DNA from: Arcticibacter eurypsychrophilus
GTDB taxonomy: Bacteria > Bacteroidota > Bacteroidia > Sphingobacteriales > Sphingobacteriaceae
Direction of reading: 5' to 3'
DNA: 64,000 nt
Assembly: GCF_001730525.1 (NCBI RefSeq)
Contig: NZ_MDFN01000015.1
Location: forward strand, 62,001-126,000
In this document: piece by piece, positions 26,615-36,663 of the stretch
Position numbering within the stretch: position 1 is the first letter of the stretch
Layout: each line of letters begins with the position of its first letter
The notes under the pieces: model-generated
What the model was told of the DNA's origin: nothing
The model's database searches: none
What the model saw: only the letters and a program-made list of their open reading frames with translations
Program-made: the position numbers and the translations under genes

Positions 26615-28093
26615 TTAGAATGTGGTACTAATACCATGGACTTTCCCGTCTACCATATCCACCAATGCCTTAACTGTGGCTTCCGATATATGTAAAATCG
26701 GATTTGGATATACGCCAATAATAATAATCAGGGCACAAACCACTCCAAGCACTAGCTTTTCTGTTCCGTCAATGTCTTTGAAACCTAATGTCAAAGCATT
26801 TGTAGGGCCCAACATGACTCTTTGATACAGTCTTAACATATACACCGCACCCAATATTATCGTTAATCCTGCTATTAATGAAGCCCAAATATTATATTGA
26901 TAGATCCCAAATAAGAGAAGAAATTCTCCTATAAATCCATTTGTTAACGGAAGTGCAATACTTCCTAAAATTATAATCAGGAATGCAATGGCAAGTTGTG
27001 GTGCAACTTTTGCTATACCGCCCATTTCAAAGCTGTCACGGGTATGGAGTCTTCTGATGATGATGTCCAAAACAAAGAACATTCCGAATACATTGATACC
27101 ATGATTGATCATTTGGATCATTGCTCCTTGTAAACCATTGGTATTCCATGCAAAAATTCCAGCTGCAATTAAGCCTACATGTGCAATTGACGAATAGGCC
27201 ACCAACCGTTTGACGTCTTTTTGAGTAAAAGCGATAATGGATGCATAAACGACACCTATGATAGAAAGTATTAACGCGAATTGTCCCCATTCAGCGAAAC
27301 CAAGTGGAGCTACTGGGATCAACCATCGTATTGCACCATAAATACCCATTTTAAGCATTATACCGGAAAGCAACATAGTTCCCGTAGTAGGAGCTTCTGT
27401 GTAAGTATCAGGCTGCCAGGTATGGAAGGGAAATACGGGCATTTTAACTGCAAAGGCTAGAAAGAAAGCCCAGAAAATCCAGCCTTGTTCAGCAGTACTT
27501 AAAGATAAGTCATAAAAAGCTTGAAGATCATAGCTTTTATCCGGAGTTTGAAGATGCAGGTAAATGATTCCCAGCAACATAATTAAACTACCGGCAAAAG
27601 TATATATGAAAAATTTCATATTAACCTTTATTCTATTTTCCCCACCCCATATAGCACAGATAAAATAAATAGGTATTAAAGATGCTTCCCAACCTATATA
27701 AAAAAGAAATGCATCTAGTGCTGTAAATACCAATAGTAAAGCACTTTGCATCAACAGAATCAATGCATAAAAAGAGCCAGGTCTTTTATAGGTATGCTTA
27801 AAACTAGATAAAATAATCAAAGGCATTAAGCCATTGGTTAGAAGTACCACGATCATGCTGATACCATCTATTCCAGCTTTAAACCGAATCCCATAGTAAC
27901 TTAACCAGGAATGGTCAACAACAAATTGCGGTGCAGAACTCTCTGGATTGAAAACCGAAAGAAGGTAAGCTGTCAGTCCTAAAGAAAGCAGCGACCAGAT
28001 AAAAGCTAAAGTCTTTACCTGCTGCCTTTCACCAAATAATGATGAAATCAAGGCACCAGCTAAGGGCAAAAATATGAGCAGTAAAATTTCCAT
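26615..28093 (-). CDS. nuoM: NADH-quinone oxidoreductase subunit M
   Basis: 492 residues, strongly hydrophobic. GWEASLIPIYFICAIWGG holds the conserved Glu, and FAVKMPVFPFHTWQPDTYTEAPT is the NuoM proton-channel signature with the essential Lys. It forms the second antiporter-like pump of the complex I membrane arm. It sits 23 bp after nuoL and 30 bp before nuoN. Confidence 0.97.
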   Translation of the reverse strand: MEILLLIFLPLAGALISSLFGERQQVKTLAFIWSLLSLGLTAYLLSVFNPESSAPQFVVDHSWLSYYGIRFKAGIDGISMIVVLLTNGLMPLIILSSFKHTYKRPGSFYALILLMQSALLLVFTALDAFLFYIGWEASLIPIYFICAIWGGENRIKVNMKFFIYTFAGSLIMLLGIIYLHLQTPDKSYDLQAFYDLSLSTAEQGWIFWAFFLAFAVKMPVFPFHTWQPDTYTEAPTTGTMLLSGIMLKMGIYGAIRWLIPVAPLGFAEWGQFALILSIIGVVYASIIAFTQKDVKRLVAYSSIAHVGLIAAGIFAWNTNGLQGAMIQMINHGINVFGMFFVLDIIIRRLHTRDSFEMGGIAKVAPQLAIAFLIIILGSIALPLTNGFIGEFLLLFGIYQYNIWASLIAGLTIILGAVYMLRLYQRVMLGPTNALTLGFKDIDGTEKLVLGVVCALIIIIGVYPNPILHISEATVKALVDMVDGKVHGISTTF

Positions 28094-28116
28094 TTATCGT
28101 TTCTTATCCTTCTCTA

Positions 28117-30030
28117 TTATATATTATAAAATCCATATACAAGTAATGCCACAATTCCTGTAATCATCATAAAAATATAGAACCCTACATTTCCTGATTG
28201 CAAAAGGCGCAAAACTTTACTTCCTTCCGATGTGGCCCTACCTAATCCATTGACAAATCCATCTATCGCTCCTTTATCAATGATCTTGTAGAAAAAGGAT
28301 GACAAGGCATTTAAAGGTTTACCAATAATAAAGTCATATACTTCATCAACGTAAAATTTGTTGTAAGATAGCTTAGAGAGCAGATCTCTTGACGACCCAT
28401 CTACTGCAGGAATATGGCTGCCCTTTACATAACGGGAGTAGGCATACAACGCAGCAATAATTGCTCCTCCAACTGAAATAGCCATCAGAATTAATTCTGT
28501 ACTATGGTCTAGAGGCGCTGTTGTGGCTACAACCAGGCCTTGATGTTCAAAGACGGGAGCAAGAAAGCCTGCCAACCAATGATGTCCACCTAAAATTTCA
28601 GGTATTCCAATCACCCCTCCGAATACAGCCAGAACTGCAAGAATTACCAAAGGGATAGTCATCGTTGCAGGTGATTCATGAAGATGATGTTCCTGCTCTT
28701 GTGTTCCCCGAAAACCTTTATAAAAGGTTAGATATAACATTCTGAACATATAGAAAGAGGTAAGCAACGCCGTGATCACCCCTATTATCCATAATAAAGG
28801 ACTCTGCTCATAAGCATGGGCTAGAATCTCATCTTTAGAAAAGAAACCTGAGAATGGAGGGATTCCAGAGATTGCCAGCGTACCTGCCAACATGGTTAAA
28901 AATGTAATTGGTAGCTTTTTCTTTAACCCACCCATTTTACGCATATCCTGTTCATTGCTCATTGCATGAATCACAGAGCCTGCACAAAGGAATAATAAAG
29001 CTTTAAAAAAGGCATGGGTAATTACATGAAACAACGCTCCGGTATAAGCTCCAACGCCTAAACCTAAGAACATATAACCCAACTGCGAAACAGTAGAGTA
29101 AGCAAGAACTTTCTTAATGTCGGTTTGAGATACAGCAATTGCAGCGGCTAGTATAGCCGTAATAATTCCTATTACAGCAACCAGATGAAGTGTAATTGGT
29201 GATAATGTAAATAATATATTTGACCGGATGATCATGTAAACACCACCGGTAACCATGGTTGCGGCATGAATCAGCGCGGATACTGGTGTCGGTCCAGCCA
29301 TTGCATCAGGTAGCCAGGTAAACAATGGAACCTGAGCAGACTTTCCAATTGCCCCAACAAACAATAGCATGGTGATCCATAACAAAGTAGTGTTACCAGA
29401 TTCCATTTTAGCTGCCTGCATAAATACATCACCAAATTCTACACTTCCAAAAGTGGCAAATATGATAAATATGGCAATTAAAAAGCCCAGATCACCTATT
29501 CGGTTCATTACAAAAGCTTTTTTAGCAGCCGTTGCAAATGAGGGATTAGTAAACCAAAAACCAATTAATAGGTAAGAGCATAAACCAACTCCTTCCCAAC
29601 CAATAAACATCACTACATAGTTTGATCCAAGGATCAGGAGCAGCATAAAGAAAATAAATAAATTCAGATAAGAAAAGTACTTCCCAAATCCAGTATCCAG
29701 TTTCATGTACCCAATGGAATAAACATGAATCAAAAACCCTATTCCAGTTACTATCAACAGCATGATGGAACTCAAAGGATCAATCTGAAAAGCAAAAGGC
29801 ACTTTTACAGCAGCTGTGTGAATCCAATCAAACAATGGAATATAAAAAGATTTAATATCTGAAGCATTTAGTTCAGTAAAGATGCCAATGCTAACGATAA
29901 AAGATAGCAGTATACTTAGGCTTCCAATAAACCCTATAACTCCTTTTGGCAAAACATTCCTGCCTAAACCATTGATCAGGAATCCAACCAGTGGAAACAA
30001 TGGAACTAACCAAACTAAATTTATCAACAT
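28117..30030 (-). CDS. nuoL: NADH-quinone oxidoreductase subunit L
   Basis: 637 residues, the longest membrane subunit. Family motifs are GWEGVGLCSYLLIGFW, GKSAQVPLFTWLPDAMAGPTPVSALIHAATMVTGG (seen as successive segments) and a long C-terminal amphipathic helix that runs along the membrane arm. It is the distal proton pump of complex I. The 64-bp gap after nuoK is the largest in the downstream half of the operon; no terminator is seen there. Confidence 0.97.
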   Translation of the reverse strand: MLINLVWLVPLFPLVGFLINGLGRNVLPKGVIGFIGSLSILLSFIVSIGIFTELNASDIKSFYIPLFDWIHTAAVKVPFAFQIDPLSSIMLLIVTGIGFLIHVYSIGYMKLDTGFGKYFSYLNLFIFFMLLLILGSNYVVMFIGWEGVGLCSYLLIGFWFTNPSFATAAKKAFVMNRIGDLGFLIAIFIIFATFGSVEFGDVFMQAAKMESGNTTLLWITMLLFVGAIGKSAQVPLFTWLPDAMAGPTPVSALIHAATMVTGGVYMIIRSNILFTLSPITLHLVAVIGIITAILAAAIAVSQTDIKKVLAYSTVSQLGYMFLGLGVGAYTGALFHVITHAFFKALLFLCAGSVIHAMSNEQDMRKMGGLKKKLPITFLTMLAGTLAISGIPPFSGFFSKDEILAHAYEQSPLLWIIGVITALLTSFYMFRMLYLTFYKGFRGTQEQEHHLHESPATMTIPLVILAVLAVFGGVIGIPEILGGHHWLAGFLAPVFEHQGLVVATTAPLDHSTELILMAISVGGAIIAALYAYSRYVKGSHIPAVDGSSRDLLSKLSYNKFYVDEVYDFIIGKPLNALSSFFYKIIDKGAIDGFVNGLGRATSEGSKVLRLLQSGNVGFYIFMMITGIVALLVYGFYNI

Positions 30031-30094
30031 GAATCTTGTCCGTATTTGTTTATATAAATAATGAGAAATATCTGCTTTAAAAACAATTAATATT

Positions 30095-30424
30095 TTACCA
30101 CTTTAATCTGTTCAATATATTGATATCTGTGGAATTTGTATTCCTGTATATCATAGTCAAAATAGCCAACCCTATCGCTACCTCTGCAGCAGCGAGAGCC
30201 ATGATAAAGAACACGAACACTTGTCCCGACGCATCTCCCCAATAAACGGAAAAAGCGGTTAGCAAAAGGTTCACTGCATTTAACATCAGTTCAACAGACA
30301 TGAAAATAATAATTGCATTTCTTCTTATCAGAACACCAATAACTCCAATTGTAAAAATTATGGCACTTAATAAGATATAGTGATTTAATGGTATACCTTG
30401 AATTGATTGAGTAACTGTTTCCAT
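30095..30424 (-). CDS. nuoK: NADH-quinone oxidoreductase subunit K
   Basis: 109 residues, three membrane spans. It carries RNAIIIFMSVELMLNAVNLLL, read here as FMSVELMLNAVNL, with the membrane-buried Glu that is essential for coupling, and a second Glu in AAEVAIGLAI. It overlaps the nuoJ stop by 1 base, so translation is coupled. The C-terminus NILNRLKW is typical. Confidence 0.97.
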   Translation of the reverse strand: METVTQSIQGIPLNHYILLSAIIFTIGVIGVLIRRNAIIIFMSVELMLNAVNLLLTAFSVYWGDASGQVFVFFIMALAAAEVAIGLAILTMIYRNTNSTDINILNRLKW

Positions 30425-30921
30425 TATACTTTAGTTATATCCTTTTTAGCTAATAATACAGCACCTACCATCGCTGAAAGCAGCAAAATAGATGACACTT
30501 CAAAAGGAAGTAAAAATTCTTTAAATAACACCTTTCCCAGATTTCGAACTAATCCTATATCAGGGTTCTTTAAAAGAACAGGATCTGATACATGTAATAA
30601 TTTTAACGAGCCTGCTACAGTTAAAAGCAAACAAAGACCTGCGATAACACCAACCACCTTTAAGAGGTTAGATTTCATCGGTTCCGATTCTTTATTTAGA
30701 TTTAAAAGCATGAGCACATATAGGAATAAGACTAATATAGCTCCCATGTATACAATGAAATTTACAATAGCCAGAAATTGTGCATTAAGTAAGATATAAT
30801 GTATGGAAAAAGTGAAAAATGTCACAATCAGATACAACACACTGTATACTGGGTTTTTAGAAAAAATAACCAGTAGTGAAAAAAAGACAGATAGAAAAGC
30901 AACGAAATAGAATAAGTTCAT
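30424..30921 (-). CDS. nuoJ: NADH-quinone oxidoreductase subunit J
   Basis: 165 residues, five membrane spans. The family features are NPVYSVLYLIVTFFTFSIHYILL and FIVYMGAILVLFLYVLMLL, with the conserved IVYMGAIxVLF helix that contains the pi-bulge. It couples the quinone site to the antiporter subunits. It lies 54 bp after nuoI and is translationally coupled to nuoK. Confidence 0.95.
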   Translation of the reverse strand: MNLFYFVAFLSVFFSLLVIFSKNPVYSVLYLIVTFFTFSIHYILLNAQFLAIVNFIVYMGAILVLFLYVLMLLNLNKESEPMKSNLLKVVGVIAGLCLLLTVAGSLKLLHVSDPVLLKNPDIGLVRNLGKVLFKEFLLPFEVSSILLLSAMVGAVLLAKKDITKV

Positions 30922-30975
30922 TAACTCAGTGGATTTTACTTTAATTTGCAGTTATAGAATCAAAGTTATAATATT

Positions 30976-31473
30976 TTATGGTTTCAATGGTTCCTCAACG
31001 AGCTTATCTTTCCCGAAGATAAAATCCTTTCTGAGATAATCGGCCTCCAAAAAGGGACCATCCAGATAGATTGCTTCTTTAGGACAAGCTTCCTCACATA
31101 ATCCACAGAAAATACAGCGCAACATGTTTATTTCGTAAACAGCGGCATACTTTTCTTCTCGATATAGATTCTCTTCACCCTTCTTGCGTTCAGCAGCTTC
31201 CATGGTAATTGCCTCAGCAGGACATGCCAAAGCACACAATCCACAAGCAGTACACCTTTCCTTACCATTCTCATCTCTTTTAAGAGAATGCAGACCACGC
31301 CAGTTTTCGGACATCGGCCTAAGCTCTTCAGGATAAAAAATAGTTTCCCTCTTCTTGAAAATATGCTTGAATGTAATAGCCAGACCTTTTGCTATGGATG
31401 GAAGATAAATCTTCTCCCCAAAGCTCATTGGCTTCTGTTCTAGTACTTTTTTTCTATTACTTAAGGACTCCAT
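30976..31473 (-). CDS. nuoI: NADH-quinone oxidoreductase subunit I (two [4Fe-4S] ferredoxin-type)
   Basis: 165 residues. Two ferredoxin motifs are clear: CTACGLCALACP and CIFCGLCEEACP, ligating clusters N6a and N6b on the electron path to quinone. An N-terminal amphipathic segment contacts the membrane domain. It starts 5 bp after nuoH. Confidence 0.97.
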   Translation of the reverse strand: MESLSNRKKVLEQKPMSFGEKIYLPSIAKGLAITFKHIFKKRETIFYPEELRPMSENWRGLHSLKRDENGKERCTACGLCALACPAEAITMEAAERKKGEENLYREEKYAAVYEINMLRCIFCGLCEEACPKEAIYLDGPFLEADYLRKDFIFGKDKLVEEPLKP

Positions 31474-31478
31474 AAATT

Positions 31479-32528
31479 TTATAATAAATCTTTAACCGTA
31501 ATCCAAATTCCAGTTACTACAATGTTTGCTATGGAGAGCGGAATTAAAACCTTCCATCCCAAATTCATCAGCTGATCATATCTAAACCGTGGAACCGTCC
31601 AGCGAATCCACATAAAAAAGAAGATGAAAAAGAATATTTTGGCAAAAAGGAAAAGAACTCCTAATACAGCAATGATATTCGATGACAGACCCAGATCATT
31701 CATAAATGGGAAATTATATCCACCAAAATATAAAGTAGACATGACAGCTGAAGATACAAACATGTTAATATATTCAGAAAACAGGAATGCTCCCAGCTTA
31801 AACCCAGAGTACTCGGTATGATATCCGGCAACTAGTTCATTTTCACTTTCAGGTAAATCAAAAGGTGTTCTGTTACACTCTGCGAAAGAACAAACTATAA
31901 ACACAAGAAATCCGATAGGCTGACAAAATATGTTCCATGAAAACCAGCCGTTTTGCCAAAATCCATTTTGTTGCTCAGCGATCTCCCTCATGGATAAAGT
32001 CTGAGTTACCATTAAAAGTGCGATCAAGGATAATCCCATTGCAATTTCATAACTAATATTCTGTGAAGCTGCACGAACAGATCCCATAAGAGAATATTTA
32101 TTATTAGAGGACCAACCGGCAATCATAATTCCATAAACACCCAGAGATACCACACCAAATATGTATAATATTCCAACATTAATATTGGCAACCTGAAGCT
32201 GTATCACACGGTCCCCTATCGTAACATCTTGTCCCCATGGAATAACCGCGCTCCCGATACTTGCTGTTAGAAGAGCCAGGCAAGGTGCTGCAATAAAAAG
32301 GAAAGGATTTGATTGAGAAGGAATAATTTCTTCCTTAAAGAACATCTTACCTCCATCAGCCAAAGGCTGGAATACACCAAAAGGACCGGCCCTGTGCGGA
32401 CCTACCCGACCTTGAATATAACCGGCAATTTTTCTTTCGGCCAACGTAGAATACGCTGCAATGCCTAAAGTAATCAGAAATATAACTGATACTAAAACTA
32501 CCTTTTCTATAACAAATGTTAATTCCAT
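31479..32528 (-). CDS. nuoH: NADH-quinone oxidoreductase subunit H
   Basis: 349 residues, eight spans. It shows AERKIAGYIQGRVGPHRAGPFG and CNRTPFDLPESENELVAGYHTEY (each read in parts), the hallmarks of the quinone-cavity subunit. Its start codon overlaps the nuoG stop by 1 base (TAATG), which shows that the short nuoG ends where evolution intends. Confidence 0.97.
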   Translation of the reverse strand: MELTFVIEKVVLVSVIFLITLGIAAYSTLAERKIAGYIQGRVGPHRAGPFGVFQPLADGGKMFFKEEIIPSQSNPFLFIAAPCLALLTASIGSAVIPWGQDVTIGDRVIQLQVANINVGILYIFGVVSLGVYGIMIAGWSSNNKYSLMGSVRAASQNISYEIAMGLSLIALLMVTQTLSMREIAEQQNGFWQNGWFSWNIFCQPIGFLVFIVCSFAECNRTPFDLPESENELVAGYHTEYSGFKLGAFLFSEYINMFVSSAVMSTLYFGGYNFPFMNDLGLSSNIIAVLGVLFLFAKIFFFIFFFMWIRWTVPRFRYDQLMNLGWKVLIPLSIANIVVTGIWITVKDLL

Positions 32529-33535
32529 TAATAATGTCTGGTTACTCTTTCAAATTCTTCAATATTCGCCTCTTTCAAAGCAGGATTCTTTCTGATTACT
32601 GCAGGCGGGTCCAATAACTCATAGTGATTGGAAGAAATCACTGAATGATGCGAAATCTTCCTAGGTCCTTCAATCGTCCATTCACTTGTATTTTTCCTTT
32701 CAAAACGACAGGTATTACAAATAAAAGATTCTACTTCACCATTTACATCCTTACGCGCTGTCACTCGAAGAACCTCTTCACCCTTATACCATAAAGTCAC
32801 TTTTCCCGAACATTTATCACAGTCGCAATGCGCATCTACAGGTTTTGTAAACCAAACTCTGTTTTTAAACCGGAATGTTTTATCGGTAAGCGCTCCAACA
32901 GGACAGACGTCAATCACATTTCCAGAAAAGTCATTATCAATCGCTTTTTCAATGTAAGTTGAAATTTCAGCCGCATCACCTCTACCTAGAATTCCATGCT
33001 CACGTTGATCAGTAAGCTGATCAGCCACATAAACACAACGGTAACATAAAATACAGCGTGTCATATGAAGCTGTATCTTATCCCCAATATCTATTTTATC
33101 AAAAGTTCTCCGTTCAAACTCATAACGAGTTGCCTCGCTACCATGTTCATAGCTCAAATCCTGCAACTTACATTCTCCAGCCTGATCACATATCGGGCAA
33201 TCCAACGGATGGTTAATCAGCAACATTTCTACAATACCCTTTCTCGCTTCCATCACTTCAGGAGAGGTAATATTTTGAACCTCCATACCATCCATTACGC
33301 CGGTACGGCATGAAGCAATCAGTTTAGGCATTGGGCGAGGATCTTTATCAGAACCCTTACTTACTTTAACCAAACAAGTACGGCACTTTCCGCCACTACC
33401 TTCTAATTTCGAATAATAGCACATTGCCGGAGGAACAATATCTCCGCCGATAAGCCTTGCAGCGTTCAGGATAGTTGTTCCTGCATCCACTTCAATACTT
33501 ATACCATCTATTGTTACTTTAACTCTTTCAGACAT
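32528..33535 (-). CDS. nuoG: NADH-quinone oxidoreductase subunit G, short form
   Basis: 335 residues, compared with about 900 in E. coli. Present are the [2Fe-2S] domain (C-x10-GGKCRTC and a later Cys), the His-Cys3 motif HPLDCPICDQAGEC, the two-cluster [4Fe-4S] region CILCYRC and DVCPVGAL, and the start of the molybdopterin-type Fe4S4 domain (CDCDKC to CNTC). The large C-terminal molybdopterin-like domain is missing. There is no frameshift sign: the stop overlaps the nuoH ATG. Short NuoG proteins are known to me from other Bacteroidota. It carries electrons from NuoEF to NuoI. Confidence 0.92.
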   Translation of the reverse strand: MSERVKVTIDGISIEVDAGTTILNAARLIGGDIVPPAMCYYSKLEGSGGKCRTCLVKVSKGSDKDPRPMPKLIASCRTGVMDGMEVQNITSPEVMEARKGIVEMLLINHPLDCPICDQAGECKLQDLSYEHGSEATRYEFERRTFDKIDIGDKIQLHMTRCILCYRCVYVADQLTDQREHGILGRGDAAEISTYIEKAIDNDFSGNVIDVCPVGALTDKTFRFKNRVWFTKPVDAHCDCDKCSGKVTLWYKGEEVLRVTARKDVNGEVESFICNTCRFERKNTSEWTIEGPRKISHHSVISSNHYELLDPPAVIRKNPALKEANIEEFERVTRHY

Positions 33536-33553
33536 GTTAAAGGACCATTTATA

Positions 33554-34921
33554 TTAATTAGCAGCAACTGTTTCGGCCTTTGGCAAAGGATCTGCGTAAT
33601 GTGCCAAGCCGTAATTTCTTCCCATCGCTTCTTCAGCATGTGATACATGCCATTCAAACTCATCTCTGAAATGACGAATTGCACTGGCAACAGGCCAGGC
33701 AGCCGCATCACCCAATGGGCAAATTGTATTTCCTTCTATTTTTTTCGCTACATCAACCAGTAAATCAAGATCACTTAATTTACCATGACCATATTCAAGC
33801 CGGTGAAGTACCTTTTCCATCCAACCCGTTCCCTCACGACAAGGAGAACACTGACCACAGCTTTCATGATGGTAAAACCGGGCGAAGTTCCAGGTATTTC
33901 TAACGATACACTGATCCTCATCAAAAACCACAAAACCGCCCGAACCCAACATGGTCCCGGAAGCAAATGCTCCTTCAGCTAATGATTCATAAGACATCAG
34001 TCTATTTTCACCAGTAGTTAGTTTCAAAATAAGATTAGCAGGAAGGATAGGTACAGAAGAACCTCCGGCTACCACAGCTTTTAGTCGTTTCCCATTAGCC
34101 ATTCCGCCACAATACTCATCCGAATAAATAAACTCTTCTACAGGAACTCCCAGTTCAATTTCATAAACACCTGGGTTCTTAATGTTGCCAGAAGCAGATA
34201 TAAGCTTTGTTCCCGTACTTCTTCCAATTCCCAACTTAGCATATTCATCAGCGCCATCATTAATTATAGGAACTACAGCAGCTATTGATTCTACATTATT
34301 GACTACAGTAGGGCAATTATACAAACCTGAAATAGCAGGGAACGGAGGTTTAATCCTTGGATTACCTCTTTTTCCTTCCAGGGATTCAATAAGGGCCGTT
34401 TCTTCACCACAAATATAGGCACCACCACCAGGTTGTACATATAATTCAAGATCATAACCCGTTCCCAATATATTCTTACCCAGGAAACCTTCAGCCTTTG
34501 CTTCAGCAATTGCTCGTTCAAGAATCCTTATCTGGGGCATCATTTCACCCCTTACATAGATATATGATGTTTTTGCACCTAGAGCATAACTCGCGACTAT
34601 CATACCCTCGATTAACAGATGAGGAATATGGGTAATCAAATAACGGTCTTTAAATGTCCCTGGCTCCGATTCATCAGCATTGCACACCAGGTATCTTGGC
34701 TTTCCTTCCGGTTTGGCAAGAAAACTCCATTTCATCCCTGTAGGAAACCCTGCTCCTCCTCGTCCTCTTAAACCTGACTTTTTCACTTCTTCTACAACAT
34801 CCTCAGTAGACATTGTTTTTAAAGCTTTTTCTACAGCACGATAACCACCATGTTTGCGATATACTTCAAAAGTGTTAATTCCAGGAACGTTTATATTTTC
34901 AAGTAATAATTTCCGTCCCAT
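33554..34921 (-). CDS. nuoF: NADH-quinone oxidoreductase subunit F (NADH/FMN-binding)
   Basis: 455 residues. FMN/NADH motifs GLRGRGGAGFPTGMKW and GAYICGEETALIESLEG, and the N3 cluster motif ESCGQCSPCREGTGW with a later Cys (NTICPLGD). It oxidises NADH in the peripheral arm. Its ATG overlaps the nuoE stop by 1 base. The presence of E, F and G means a real NADH-dehydrogenase module exists, unlike the 11-subunit complexes found in some Bacteroidota. Confidence 0.97.
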   Translation of the reverse strand: MGRKLLLENINVPGINTFEVYRKHGGYRAVEKALKTMSTEDVVEEVKKSGLRGRGGAGFPTGMKWSFLAKPEGKPRYLVCNADESEPGTFKDRYLITHIPHLLIEGMIVASYALGAKTSYIYVRGEMMPQIRILERAIAEAKAEGFLGKNILGTGYDLELYVQPGGGAYICGEETALIESLEGKRGNPRIKPPFPAISGLYNCPTVVNNVESIAAVVPIINDGADEYAKLGIGRSTGTKLISASGNIKNPGVYEIELGVPVEEFIYSDEYCGGMANGKRLKAVVAGGSSVPILPANLILKLTTGENRLMSYESLAEGAFASGTMLGSGGFVVFDEDQCIVRNTWNFARFYHHESCGQCSPCREGTGWMEKVLHRLEYGHGKLSDLDLLVDVAKKIEGNTICPLGDAAAWPVASAIRHFRDEFEWHVSHAEEAMGRNYGLAHYADPLPKAETVAAN

Positions 34922-35460
34922 TATATTATTATTTGTGCCTTTTCAGCAGTTGTTAGACGTAACCGGTCAATCAGCTCATCAACCGATGCAGCCGTCAAAT
35001 TCTCATAAAAGGTGTACTCAGGTGCAATTTGAAGCACAGGTCCCATACCGCATGCCGCAAGACACTCTACTCCCCTCCAGCTAAACAAGCCATCGGCTGT
35101 CACTTCTCCCTCTTTTACATTCAGCCTTTCTTCTATGTGTTTCATGATCGTTTCAGCACCAATAAGACAACAAGGTCCTGTACGGCAAACCTCCAGCATA
35201 TACTTACCTGGAGGTTTAAGAAAAAACATACTATAAAAGGTAGCCACTTCATACACCTCGATAGGTTTAAGCTGTAAAAAATCGGCCACTTTATCCATCA
35301 ATGGACTACTCACCCAACCGTATTCTGCCTGTACAAGATGAAGTATGGGCAATAACGCGGACTTTTGTCTATCTTCCGGATAGCGTAACAAAATCTCGTT
35401 GAACTTTACTAATAGCTCAGGAGTAAAAATAATTTCATCTGTTTCAGATATTTTAAGCAT
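34921..35460 (-). CDS. nuoE: NADH-quinone oxidoreductase subunit E ([2Fe-2S] thioredoxin-like)
   Basis: 179 residues. The N1a cluster ligands are in EVCRTGPCCL and ECLAACGMGP. An N-terminal helical bundle is followed by a thioredoxin-like fold. It partners NuoF. It overlaps nuoD by 8 bp and nuoF by 1 bp. Confidence 0.96.
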   Translation of the reverse strand: MLKISETDEIIFTPELLVKFNEILLRYPEDRQKSALLPILHLVQAEYGWVSSPLMDKVADFLQLKPIEVYEVATFYSMFFLKPPGKYMLEVCRTGPCCLIGAETIMKHIEERLNVKEGEVTADGLFSWRGVECLAACGMGPVLQIAPEYTFYENLTAASVDELIDRLRLTTAEKAQIII

Positions 35461-36661
35461 CTAGTTCTCCCGCAATTACATTTAAACTACTTAAATTAAT
35501 TATAGCATCCGAAAGCAACATTCCACTGCTCATCGGAGCATACATCTGGTAATTTATAAAACTAGGTCTTCTGAAATGCAATCTATATGGAGTTCGTCCC
35601 CCATCATTTACCAGATAAAAACCAAGTTCGCCATTACCTCCTTCAACACAGTGATAAACTTCCGTTTTTGGACTATCAATCTCACCCATCACAATCTTAA
35701 AATGATAAATAAGGGCTTCCATGTTGTTATATACTTCTTCTTTTGGAGGAAGGTAAATATCAGGAACATCGGCATGAAATATACCTTTAGGCTCCTTTTC
35801 AATCTTTTCTAAAGCTTGTTCAATAATGCGGATACTCTGGTACATTTCTTCATTTCGAACCATGTACCGATCATATACATCACCTGTTTCCCCAACAGGA
35901 ACATCAAAGTCAAAGTCTTCATAAGAAGAATATGGCTCATTAGCACGAACATCATAATCAACACCACATGCTCGTAAAATCGGGCCGGTCCAACTATAAT
36001 CCAATGCAGTCTGTGCATCTACTGCAGCAACTCCAACCGTACGATCCATAAATATGCGACTCCTTGTAAAAAGAACCTCAAACTCTTTTAGAACAGGAAC
36101 ATAATTTTTGATAAACTTCTTAATTTTAGCAAAAGCGATATCATTAAAGTCGCGTTCAAATCCACCTATTCGTCCAATATTTGTAGTTAAGCGTGCCCCA
36201 CAGATTTCCTCATAGATTTCATAAATGTGCTCACGCTGTTCCATTAAGTATAAGAATCCGGAGTAAGCTCCAGTATCTACTCCTAATATTCCGTTACAAA
36301 CTAAATGATCCGATATCCGTGCCAGCTCCATCACAATTACACGCATGTAATCAACCCTTTTAGGGGTCTGAACACCTAGCAACTTCTCAACTGTCATATG
36401 CCATCCCATATTATTGATAGGGGAAGAACAGTAATTCATCCGGTCTGTTAATGGTGTGATCTGATAATAAGGCCTGTGCTCAGCTATTTTTTCAAATGCT
36501 CTGTGTATGTAGCCAATAGTAGAAACGCCACTTATAATACGCTCACCGTCCATTTCCAGAACGTTCTGGAACACCCCATGCGTAGACGGGTGAGTTGGAC
36601 CAAGATTTAGCGTAGTCGTCTCTTTACGATCTAATGCGTGTGTTATAGTGGGTTCATTCAT
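35453..36661 (-). CDS. nuoD: NADH-quinone oxidoreductase subunit D (49-kDa type)
   Basis: 402 residues. The family start LNLGPTHPSTHGVFQN and EIYEEICGARLT are visible, and the C-terminus has YRLHFRRPSFINYQ. It lines the quinone-binding site together with NuoB. nuoC and nuoD are separate genes here, unlike the fused nuoCD of enterobacteria; only 2 bp separate them. Confidence 0.97.
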   Translation of the reverse strand: MNEPTITHALDRKETTTLNLGPTHPSTHGVFQNVLEMDGERIISGVSTIGYIHRAFEKIAEHRPYYQITPLTDRMNYCSSPINNMGWHMTVEKLLGVQTPKRVDYMRVIVMELARISDHLVCNGILGVDTGAYSGFLYLMEQREHIYEIYEEICGARLTTNIGRIGGFERDFNDIAFAKIKKFIKNYVPVLKEFEVLFTRSRIFMDRTVGVAAVDAQTALDYSWTGPILRACGVDYDVRANEPYSSYEDFDFDVPVGETGDVYDRYMVRNEEMYQSIRIIEQALEKIEKEPKGIFHADVPDIYLPPKEEVYNNMEALIYHFKIVMGEIDSPKTEVYHCVEGGNGELGFYLVNDGGRTPYRLHFRRPSFINYQMYAPMSSGMLLSDAIINLSSLNVIAGELDA

Positions 36662-36663
36662 GT

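Noticed and set aside
30407-30799. 130-codon plus-strand open frame opposite nuoJ
   Set aside because: nuoJ is unambiguous on the other strand; the antisense product is Thr/Asn-rich and featureless.
32528-33535. Frameshifted or truncated nuoG pseudogene
   Set aside because: All iron-sulfur motifs are intact and the stop overlaps the nuoH start; the downstream sequence contains no leftover molybdopterin domain.
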